Source: Fimenecus sp963624605
Lineage (GTDB): Bacteria > Bacillota > Clostridia > Oscillospirales > Acutalibacteraceae
NCBI GenBank assembly: GCA_963624605.1
Contig: CAVFQD010000053.1
Location: forward strand, 1-12,009
Direction: 5' to 3'
DNA: 12,009 bases
Shown: positions 7,000 to 12,009 of the stretch, piece by piece
Numbering within the stretch: position 1 is the first letter of the stretch
Layout of the letters: each line of letters begins with the position of its first letter
Program-made: the position numbers and the translations under genes
Notes under the pieces: model-generated
Database searches by the model: none
Seen by the model: only the letters and a program-made list of their open reading frames with translations
Told to the model about the DNA's origin: nothing

Positions 7000-7150
7000 A
7001 GCATTGATAATTATCGCAATTGTCCTTGTCTGCCTGTTTGTTCTTACATTTACGGTTTATTTCTTTAACCTTGATATGAAGCTTGTGCGCGTCATTTACG
7101 ACAAGCTTGACAAGCACTATGACAATCTTGAAAAGGACAAAAAACTTTAA
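6992..7150 (+). CDS. 52-residue single-pass membrane protein
   Basis: A small ORF that overlaps the activase end by 8 bases and whose stop overlaps the next start (TAATG), fitting a coupled operon gene. AGAAAGG lies about 11 bases upstream of its ATG. Residues 3-25 are one uninterrupted hydrophobic helix with Cys14. The remaining 27 residues are charged and probably helical, ending in lysines. By the positive-inside rule the tail is probably cytoplasmic, although the N terminus also carries a lysine. No family was recognised. Inferred: a membrane anchor or scaffold for the soluble enzymes encoded around it. A longer in-frame reading starting at 6857 lies wholly inside the activase gene and is not credible. 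Confidence 0.7.
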   Translation: MIKALIIIAIVLVCLFVLTFTVYFFNLDMKLVRVIYDKLDKHYDNLEKDKKL

Positions 7151-7851
7151 TGAAATTATATGACGGTTATATCTCCCGTATTAAAGAGCTTTGCGGCGGC
7201 TTTCCGGACGCAAAAACGCCTTACGGTAAGCCGAAGCTTAAATGCGCCGACAAAAACGATGTGCTTTTTCTTAAAGACACGGCGTATGAGCTCGGCGGTT
7301 CTCAGCAAAAATGCGTGAGCACGCTCGCTGTTACGGACGGTATGAAATTTGACAATGTTACCCGACTTATCGGCAGGGATATTACGGAAATTTCTTCCGA
7401 TTGCCCGTTTGCGAAAATCGTACTGCTTGAAATCGGAAATATTGACGACAACAACGCTTTTGACGCCGTAAAAAGCCTTGAGCACCTGCGTTACCGTGTG
7501 TGTCCCGAGGGCTTCATGGCAAGGGCGTCGGCGCTGAATATGCGTGAGCAGATAAGGGTTTCAAAAAAGACCGTTAAGAAAAAGTTTTCCTTTGCGGATT
7601 TCGGAAACGCTCTTATTGCGGAATATCTTAAAATGCCCAATGTCAAAAGTGTTGAGATTATACTTATAACCGACTCATCGTTTGATTACGGCGCCCTCGG
7701 CGAGGTTGCGGAGAAAATCAAAGATACCACTTCCGCATTAAACCACATTTTCGACAACATTCTCTTTGACTGTAAAAACTGTAATCTTAAAGAGATTTGC
7801 GATGAGGTCGAGGGAATGAAAGAGCTGCATATGAAACAAGCGGCAAAATAG
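7150..7851 (+). CDS. Acetyl-CoA synthase (AcsB/CdhC) middle-domain-like protein, truncated paralogue
   Basis: A 233-residue soluble protein, last gene of the operon. From memory of Moorella AcsB, residues about 60-205 resemble the central domain of acetyl-CoA synthase. The clearest block is IRVSKKTVKKKFSFADFGNA (135-154) against the ACS segment with ISKKAVEKGFKLKHLGVIL. It is followed by a strand like KVQVTIYT (here KSVEIILITD, 166-175). Cys208-x2-Cys211-x5-Cys217 sits where ACS has Cys506-x2-Cys509-x8-Cys518, three of the four ligands of its [4Fe-4S] cluster. The protein then ends, so the fourth ligand and the CGC nickel site of the C-terminal domain are absent, as is the large N-terminal CODH-binding domain. 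It cannot be a normal ACS. A role as cluster carrier, corrinoid- or partner-docking subunit is inference. Further cysteines are at 15, 32, 55, 85 and 118. Confidence 0.65.
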   Translation: MKLYDGYISRIKELCGGFPDAKTPYGKPKLKCADKNDVLFLKDTAYELGGSQQKCVSTLAVTDGMKFDNVTRLIGRDITEISSDCPFAKIVLLEIGNIDDNNAFDAVKSLEHLRYRVCPEGFMARASALNMREQIRVSKKTVKKKFSFADFGNALIAEYLKMPNVKSVEIILITDSSFDYGALGEVAEKIKDTTSALNHIFDNILFDCKNCNLKEICDEVEGMKELHMKQAAK

Positions 7852-7854
7852 TAG

Positions 7855-7884
7855 AAAAATCCGTGGGAAGCTACGGATTTTTTT
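7855..7884 (+). terminator. Intrinsic terminator ending the six-gene operon
   Basis: A 10-bp stem AAAAATCCGT (7855-7864) with ACGGATTTTT (7873-7882), an 8-base loop and a T run, starting 3 bases after the stop of the ACS-like gene. Its T run touches the -35 element of thyA. Confidence 0.85.
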
Positions 7885-7911
7885 GCATTCGTCGGCAAAA
7901 TATGCTATACT
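7883..7911 (+). promoter_or_regulatory. thyA promoter, extended -10, with palindrome at the start site
   Basis: TTGCAT (7883-7888), a 17-base spacer, then TATACT (7906-7911) preceded by TG-C, an extended -10. A 12-base palindrome TCCGA-AA-TCGGA (7916-7927) covers the expected start site and could be an operator or the base of a leader hairpin. Confidence 0.75.
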
Positions 7912-7940
7912 GTTATCCGAAATCGGAAAGGGTGATATAA

Positions 7941-8843
7941 ATGTCAAAATGGGACAGAGATTATCTTGAACTTTGCAGAAAAATACTTTCGCAGGGGACA
8001 GAGGTTGAGAACAGAACCGGCACCAATTCCGTTAAGGTTCCGTCTCATCATTTCAGCTTTGATTTATCCGAGGAATTTCCCGTGCTTACCACAAAACAGC
8101 TTTTTATCAGACAGGCAGTACTTGAAATGCTCTGGATTTATCAGGCACAGTCAAACGATGTGCGTTGGCTTCGGGAACGCAATGTAAACATTTGGAACGA
8201 GTGGGAAATCGACGAAAACGGATTTTGGAACGCTGTGCAGCTGCTTCCCGATAAGGACGGCAAGCTCGTTAAGACCGAGGTTCACAAAAATTTCGGCAGG
8301 GAATATGCGCATACTATCGGTACGGCTTACGGCTATATAGTCAACAAATTCCAAATGACCCAAGCCCTTATTGACAAGATAAAAAATCATCCCGAGGATA
8401 GGCGTATGATAATGACTCTCTGGCAAAACGATTATCTTGATACGGCAGTTCTGCCGTCCTGCGTATGGTCGAGCGAATGGGATGTTACAGACGGCAGATT
8501 AAACGCCTGGGTGCATCAGCGTTCGTGCGATGTACCGCTCGGACTTCCGTTCAATGTCACGCAGTACGCCACGCTTTTGTGTATGCTCGCACAGGTTTGC
8601 GGATTGAAGCCCGGCACGCTTGATTGGAGCATCAAGGACGCTCATATTTATGTCAATCAGATTGACGGCATTAAGGAGCAGATACGCCGACAGGACGAAA
8701 ACGGCGACCTGCCCGCACCCAAGCTTTGGCTCAATCCCGAGGTTGACGATTTCTTTAAATTCGACAACTCGGCAGAATGTAAAGATGTAAAGCTTATTGA
8801 TTATCAGCATATGGGAAAAATATCCTTCCCCATTTCGCAGTAA
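7941..8843 (+). CDS. thyA: Thymidylate synthase ThyA (folate-dependent)
   Basis: A 300-residue thymidylate synthase, longer than the E. coli enzyme (264). It converts dUMP and 5,10-methylene-tetrahydrofolate to dTMP and dihydrofolate in the cytoplasm. Visible elements are NRTGT (24-28) with the phosphate-binding Arg25, DRRMIM (153-158) supplying the Arg pair from the other subunit, catalytic Cys174 in LPSCVW (171-176), QRSCDVPLGLPFNV (193-206) with the dUMP-binding Arg, Asp and Asn, and DAHIYVNQ (233-240). The usual Pro-Cys-His around the nucleophile is Ser-Cys-Val here, a natural-looking variant rather than damage. AAAGGGTGA lies five bases before the ATG. The dihydrofolate product is handled by the next gene, 10 bases downstream, so the two form an operon. 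Confidence 0.96.
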   Translation: MSKWDRDYLELCRKILSQGTEVENRTGTNSVKVPSHHFSFDLSEEFPVLTTKQLFIRQAVLEMLWIYQAQSNDVRWLRERNVNIWNEWEIDENGFWNAVQLLPDKDGKLVKTEVHKNFGREYAHTIGTAYGYIVNKFQMTQALIDKIKNHPEDRRMIMTLWQNDYLDTAVLPSCVWSSEWDVTDGRLNAWVHQRSCDVPLGLPFNVTQYATLLCMLAQVCGLKPGTLDWSIKDAHIYVNQIDGIKEQIRRQDENGDLPAPKLWLNPEVDDFFKFDNSAECKDVKLIDYQHMGKISFPISQ

Positions 8844-8853
8844 AGAGGTATGT

Positions 8854-9327
8854 ATGGCAATTTCGATTATAGCCGCAATAGGCAAAAACAATGAGCTCGG
8901 CAAAAACAATGAGCTTATCTGGCATTTCAAAGAGGATATGAAGTTTTTCCGTGAAACCACGACGGGAAACACCGTGCTTATGGGCAGAAAAACCTTTGAG
9001 TCGCTGCCGCACGCTCTTCCCAACAGGAGGAATGTTGTCATATCGTCCGATAAAAGCTACACAGCCGAGGGAGCCGAGGTCTTTCACGGCGTTGACGAGG
9101 CTTTGAAAGCGACCGAAAACGACAATGTTTTTGTCATCGGCGGCGGTATGATATATAAGGAGCTTTTACCGCTTTGCGATAAGCTTTATCTTACCGAGAT
9201 TGACTCGGAATGTTCTGATGCCGATGTTTATTTTCCGCAATTTGACAAAAGCGGATATTCAGCCGAAAAGCTGACTGATTTTACGGTTGACGGCATACAT
9301 TTTTCGCATATTGTTTACAGTAAATGA
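8854..9327 (+). CDS. folA: Dihydrofolate reductase
   Basis: A 157-residue DHFR of normal bacterial length, reducing dihydrofolate to tetrahydrofolate with NADPH. Motifs are AISIIAAIGKNNELGKNNEL (2-21; strand A and Met20-loop region), LIWHFKEDMKFF (21-32) with the folate-contacting acid Asp28, VLMGRKTFESLP (NADPH-binding) and VIGGGMIYKELLP (nucleotide-binding glycines). The ATG at 8854 has AAAGAGG five bases upstream. A longer frame from 8797 would lie inside thyA and lacks a ribosome site. The GKNNEL hexapeptide occurs twice in tandem, encoded by a 17-of-18 base direct repeat at 8881-8916. It regenerates the folate oxidised by the upstream thymidylate synthase. Confidence 0.95.
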   Translation: MAISIIAAIGKNNELGKNNELIWHFKEDMKFFRETTTGNTVLMGRKTFESLPHALPNRRNVVISSDKSYTAEGAEVFHGVDEALKATENDNVFVIGGGMIYKELLPLCDKLYLTEIDSECSDADVYFPQFDKSGYSAEKLTDFTVDGIHFSHIVYSK

Positions 9328-9356
9328 TACAATAAAATAAAAAGGAGACAATAATT

Positions 9357-9674
9357 ATGGAAATTGTTAAAGTAGATGTCAATAACTTCGCTTCCGAAGT
9401 TACAAAGAGCGATATGCCCGTGCTTTTGGATATTTATGCCGATTGGTGCGGACCGTGCAAAATGCTCGCACCAGAGCTTGAAGCGTTTGCGAGTGAGACA
9501 GACGATGTCAAGGTGTGCAAGCTTAATGCCGACGAAAGCGGCGACCTTGCCACAATTTACGGCGTAATGTCGATTCCCACGCTTTTGCTTTTCAGGGACG
9601 GCAAGGAAATTGCCCGTCATGTAGGCGGTTGCGAAAAGCAGGATATAGCTGATTTCTGCAGCAATAATCTTTAA
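9357..9674 (+). CDS. trxA: Thioredoxin
   Basis: A 105-residue classical thioredoxin. The active site WCGPC is at 30-34 (Cys31, Cys34), with the preceding YAD strand end, and cis-Pro74 in MSIPTLLLF, followed by the DGKE turn. It is a cytoplasmic disulfide reductase, normally recycled by thioredoxin reductase. Extra cysteines at 54, 92 and 101 are unusual in number for a thioredoxin but common among anaerobe homologues. The ATG has AAAGGAG nine bases upstream. It lies 29 bases after the DHFR stop and may be read through from thyA. A weak extended -10 (TGA-TACAAT, 9325-9333) could add a local start. The genes share no obvious pathway, apart from thioredoxin's general role supporting ribonucleotide reductase in dNTP supply. 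Confidence 0.95.
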   Translation: MEIVKVDVNNFASEVTKSDMPVLLDIYADWCGPCKMLAPELEAFASETDDVKVCKLNADESGDLATIYGVMSIPTLLLFRDGKEIARHVGGCEKQDIADFCSNNL

Positions 9675-9688
9675 TGTGACACAGAAGG

Positions 9689-9729
9689 CAACGGCAGAGC
9701 TTCCGCATGAAGGTTTTGCCGTTGTTTTT
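9689..9729 (+). terminator. Intrinsic terminator after thioredoxin
   Basis: CAACGGCA (9689-9696) pairs with TGCCGTTG (9717-9724), with an inner CTTC/GAAG stem, followed by TTTTT. It closes the thyA-folA-trxA unit. Confidence 0.85.
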
Positions 9730-9775
9730 ATTAGCTGTTATAAAAAGAGATTTTTATGAATTTTCCAAAAAAGCA

Positions 9776-9803
9776 TTGTGTTATGAAACACATGTGATAT
9801 AAT
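9776..9803 (+). promoter_or_regulatory. Promoter of the rsb-like operon, with inverted repeat in the spacer
   Basis: TTGTGT (9776-9781), a 16-base spacer, then TATAAT (9798-9803) preceded by TG-A (extended -10). An inverted repeat TGTGTT-ATGA-AACACA (9777-9792) overlaps the -35 and spacer, a natural operator position. The 5' leader of about 95 bases holds a small hairpin TCGGC-ATTGA-GCCGA (9819-9833) and no other recognisable structure. Just upstream is an AT-rich inverted repeat (9740-9757). Confidence 0.65.
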
Positions 9804-9902
9804 AATATAAATAATAAATCGGCATTGAGCCGAAAATATTTTAATCATCGCACCTCGGTTTGACAATGTATCAATATGCCGACTGCAAAGGGAGATGAAG
9901 CC

Positions 9903-10316
9903 GTGGCGCAACGGATTTTTGAAGCCGGAGAAGAAAAAATTGCCGATGTACTCGGCTTTGTGGAAGGGGAGCTTGAAAAGGCTTGCTGTCCGCCAAAGAT
10001 AATTAACTCCGTTTGTGTAGCAATAGAAGAAATTTTTGTCAATATCGCACATTACGCTTATCCCGAGGGAGGCGGAACCGTAAAGATATCTGTCGAAATA
10101 AACGAATCCGCACGAACAGCGATTTTTACCGTTATTGACAGCGGAATTGCATTTGACCCGTTAAAAAAGAATGACCCCGACATAACTCTTCCTGCCGAGC
10201 AAAGGAAGATCGGAGGTCTCGGAATATTTATTGTGAAAAAGACAATGGATTCACTCGGTTACACCCGTGAAAACGGTGAGAATATACTGACCATGACAAA
10301 AAACTTTGAAAGTTGA
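9903..10316 (+). CDS. RsbW/SpoIIAB-type anti-sigma factor serine kinase (GHKL ATPase)
   Basis: A 137-residue HATPase_c protein. EEIFVNIAHYAYPEGGG carries the N-box (Glu and Asn for Mg-ATP), VIDSGIAFDP the G1 box (DSG) and KIGGLGIFIVKKTMD the G2 region (GGLG). Family members bind a sigma factor or another target and phosphorylate an RsbV-type antagonist; the next gene encodes such an antagonist. The GTG at 9903 is chosen because AAGGGAG lies eight bases upstream. The in-frame ATG at 9876 has no ribosome site and would add nine residues not typical of the family. The order W then V, without an adjacent sigma gene, differs from the sigB and spoIIA operons. The controlled target is therefore not identified. 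Confidence 0.88.
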   Translation: MAQRIFEAGEEKIADVLGFVEGELEKACCPPKIINSVCVAIEEIFVNIAHYAYPEGGGTVKISVEINESARTAIFTVIDSGIAFDPLKKNDPDITLPAEQRKIGGLGIFIVKKTMDSLGYTRENGENILTMTKNFES

Positions 10317-10324
10317 GGAGAATT

Positions 10325-10621
10325 ATGACAATAACCACTGAACAGACAAACGAAAAGATGACAATGCACATTTCGGGAAAGCTTGATATTATAACGGCTC
10401 CCGATTTGGAAAAGGCGATTAACGAGCTTCCGGAAGAGATAACGGAGCTTGTGCTTGATATGACCGAGTTGGGATACATTTCTTCTGCCGGACTTCGCGT
10501 GCTTCTCGGAGCACACAAAAAATTTGAAAACAAAGGTTCAATGAAGCTTATCGGCGTTTGCGACGAGGTAATGGAAATTTTTGAAATGACAGGCTTTGCC
10601 AACATTTTGGTTATTGAATGA
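10325..10621 (+). CDS. RsbV/SpoIIAA-type STAS anti-sigma factor antagonist
   Basis: A 98-residue single STAS domain, full length for the family. ISGKLDIITAPDLEKAI (16-32) is the first strand-helix unit. LDMTELGYISSAGLRVLL (44-61) is the signature segment, where Ser54 (in SSAG) aligns with the phosphorylated serine of RsbV. In the partner-switch scheme the unphosphorylated form binds the kinase and frees its target, while phosphorylation by the kinase releases it. A PP2C phosphatase is needed to reset it, and none is in the window. The ATG at 10325 lies four bases after GAGGAG, which overlaps the end of the kinase gene. The two genes are 8 bases apart and surely cotranscribed. Confidence 0.92.
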   Translation: MTITTEQTNEKMTMHISGKLDIITAPDLEKAINELPEEITELVLDMTELGYISSAGLRVLLGAHKKFENKGSMKLIGVCDEVMEIFEMTGFANILVIE

Positions 10622-10659
10622 TAACATTTCAATTTTTATAAGGTTGGGGTGCGAATAAT

Positions 10660-11817
10660 ATGTTCAAAAACAAAGCGTTCAAATTTATCTGTCTGCTTCT
10701 TGCTTTTACGGTGATTTTGCTCAGTGCGGTTGCCTGCGGTAAGGATACGGTTGATAAGAACGACGGGCAGGAGAAAACAACTTTGACAGCTACCGTGTCC
10801 AAGGATCCGAAATTCGATTCGGCGGTTCTCAGTCTGACGGCAGATGATTTCACAAATGCGGGTTTCTCTTTCGGTGACAGCTTCAATGTGGAATTTGATA
10901 ACGGATGTACTCTTACGGATGTGCCGTATTATAACGGATATTATGTTAAAACAGGCGATCCTGTAATTGTTGCTTATCCGAAAAACGAATATGTTCTCAT
11001 TGCCAAAAACAACCGTGATTTTTGGACTCCCGAAAATCTTACCGACGGATGCACGGTTAAAATAACTCTTAATACCGCAAAGAAATATATTGCAACCTTT
11101 GAGGCGCTCGGACAAAGCTATTCAACGGACAGAAGTACATATGATTCCGATGAGGCTTTTGCAAATTTCAGAGCTCTTTCAGGCGGAAATATGAAGGATA
11201 ACTTCATTTACAGAGGCGCTTCTCCCGTAGATAACAGCAGAAGCCGTGCGGCGATTACCGACTCTATTCTCAAGAAAACGGGAATTGTGTGTATAATTGA
11301 CTTGGCGGATTCTCAAACCGATATGAATGAATATATTGAAGCGGAGAATTTTAGTTCCGAATATTCAAAAGCGCTTTATGAGAAAGGAAATACGGTTTTG
11401 CTTTCAATGAGCGCAAATTACGATTCCGAAGCATACAAGGCAAGCGTTGCGCAGGGTATGAGACATCTTTTACAGTATGGCGGTCCTGCATACATTCATT
11501 GTATGGAGGGAAAGGACAGAACCGGATTTGTATGTATGCTTCTTGAAGCTCTTGTCGGTGCCGATTACGATGAAATGTGTGCCGATTATATGAAAACCTA
11601 TGAGAATTATTACGGTATTACCAAAACAGGAACTCCCGAGCGATACGATGCCGTTGTTTCACTGTATTTTGATTCATTTGCAGAATACCTTTTAGGTACA
11701 AGTGATGCGGACGCTCTGAAGTCTGCCGATTACACACAAGCGGCAAAAAGTTATTTGCTTGATTGCGGTATGTCCGAATCCGAAATACAACAGTTAATAA
11801 TGCTTTTATCAAAATAA
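10660..11817 (+). CDS. Lipoprotein with Y_phosphatase3-type tyrosine/dual-specificity phosphatase domain
   Basis: A 385-residue exported protein. The N terminus is a lipoprotein signal: KNKAFK, a hydrophobic core (residues 8-25) and a lipobox-like SAVAC with Cys26 as the lipidated residue. Residues ~50-150 form a beta-rich domain (FGDSFNVEFDNG, DVPYYNGYYVKTGDPVIV) that faintly recalls the C-terminal domain of SAM hydrolases/halogenases; this likeness is weak. Residues ~165-320 are a PTP-fold domain with NFRALSGG and YRGAS openings and the P-loop HCMEGKDRTG (280-289), giving nucleophile Cys281 and Arg287 of the C-x5-R motif. The substrate may be a phosphoprotein, phosphoinositide or other phosphate ester, outside the membrane. 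The ribosome site is weak (GGGGTG, eight bases upstream). It lies 38 bases after the RsbV-like gene and may share its transcript. Confidence 0.82.
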   Translation: MFKNKAFKFICLLLAFTVILLSAVACGKDTVDKNDGQEKTTLTATVSKDPKFDSAVLSLTADDFTNAGFSFGDSFNVEFDNGCTLTDVPYYNGYYVKTGDPVIVAYPKNEYVLIAKNNRDFWTPENLTDGCTVKITLNTAKKYIATFEALGQSYSTDRSTYDSDEAFANFRALSGGNMKDNFIYRGASPVDNSRSRAAITDSILKKTGIVCIIDLADSQTDMNEYIEAENFSSEYSKALYEKGNTVLLSMSANYDSEAYKASVAQGMRHLLQYGGPAYIHCMEGKDRTGFVCMLLEALVGADYDEMCADYMKTYENYYGITKTGTPERYDAVVSLYFDSFAEYLLGTSDADALKSADYTQAAKSYLLDCGMSESEIQQLIMLLSK

Positions 11818-11839
11818 TAAAAATCAATGATAGTTTTGT

Positions 11840-11873
11840 TCAGCTCTCCTTAAATCGGAGGGCTGATTTTTTT
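11840..11873 (+). terminator. Intrinsic terminator after the lipoprotein phosphatase gene
   Basis: TCAGCTCTCC (11840-11849) pairs with GGAGGGCTGA (11857-11866) with one G-T pair and a 7-base loop, followed by seven T's. Confidence 0.9.
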
Positions 11874-11897
11874 GAATATCTATAATTTACAAAAGCA

Positions 11898-11926
11898 TTG
11901 AAGAAAAATTTTTATTATGATATAAT
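11898..11926 (+). promoter_or_regulatory. Promoter of the gene starting at 11956
   Basis: TTGAAG (11898-11903), a 17-base spacer, then TATAAT (11921-11926) with TG-A before it. Both boxes lie in blocks identical to those of the rsb-like promoter: AAAAGCATTG (11891-11900) and a 17-base block at 11918-11934. Confidence 0.7.
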
Positions 11927-11955
11927 AATATAAAATCGCTTAGGGAGACCTTAGG

Positions 11956-12009
11956 ATGGAAATTATTATAAACATATATATGCTTGTATGTGCTTGCATC
12001 GGATTTATC
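11956..12009 (+). CDS. N-terminal fragment of a probable membrane protein (runs off window)
   Basis: Only 18 codons are visible. The ATG at 11956 follows AGGGAG (11942-11947) by eight bases. The peptide begins MEIIINIYMLVCACIGFI, strongly hydrophobic with two cysteines, which fits a first membrane helix or a signal sequence. No family can be named. Its promoter resembles that of the rsb-like operon, so joint expression is possible. Confidence 0.55.
   Translation, partial: MEIIINIYMLVCACIGFI

Noticed and set aside
8797..8853. Longer start for DHFR inside thyA
   Set aside because: No ribosome site; the ATG at 8854 has AAAGAGG and begins exactly at the family's first strand.
9876..9902. Upstream ATG start for the RsbW-like gene
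   Set aside because: No ribosome site upstream, whereas the GTG at 9903 has AAGGGAG at good spacing and matches family length.
1..12009. CRISPR arrays, rRNA genes, complete insertion sequences or prophage genes
   Set aside because: No regularly spaced repeats, rRNA motifs, transposase or phage protein motifs were seen on either strand.

Overview
The window looks like a chromosomal segment of an anaerobic low-to-mid GC Firmicute, most likely a gut Clostridia member near Ruminococcaceae/Oscillospiraceae. The grounds are strong GGAGG-type ribosome sites, compact operons with 1-8 nt overlaps, sigma-A-like promoters, a tRNA with encoded CCA, a GPH sugar symporter, Rsb-type partner-switching proteins, and oxygen-sensitive 2-hydroxyacyl-CoA dehydratase-type enzymes. 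The genus cannot be fixed from sequence alone.

Layout: (1) 1-531, minus strand, the N-terminal part of a membrane-bound M28-type metallopeptidase. (2) 754-830, tRNA-Pro(CGG), a strong terminator, then 883-1100 with rearranged copies of the tRNA 3' end and very stable GCGAAGC hairpins. (3) 1117-2544, minus strand, a GPH/MelB-type sugar:cation symporter. (4) 2677-7851, a six-gene operon with its own promoter and terminator: a CooC-type metal-insertion ATPase, two different subunits of the 2-hydroxyacyl-CoA dehydratase superfamily, their ATP-dependent activase, a 52-residue single-pass membrane protein, and a 233-residue protein resembling the middle domain of acetyl-CoA synthase (AcsB/CdhC). 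(5) 7941-9674, thymidylate synthase, dihydrofolate reductase and thioredoxin. (6) 9903-11817, an RsbW-like anti-sigma kinase, an RsbV-like STAS antagonist and a lipoprotein tyrosine-phosphatase-like protein. (7) From 11956, the start of a membrane protein whose promoter closely matches the rsb promoter.

The most interesting region is (4). It joins a nickel-type maturation ATPase, the ATP-driven electron-injection machinery of the HgdC/HgdAB family, and an acetyl-CoA-synthase fragment that keeps a Cys-rich motif but lacks the A-cluster domain. There is no CO dehydrogenase, no CoA-transferase and no 2-hydroxyacid dehydrogenase nearby, so the usual roles of each part are not obviously served. 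The inference is a dedicated ATP-driven low-potential reductase or dehydratase of unknown substrate, possibly membrane-associated through the small protein. ThyA and DHFR form the usual dTMP/folate pair: ThyA oxidises methylene-tetrahydrofolate to dihydrofolate and DHFR reduces it back.
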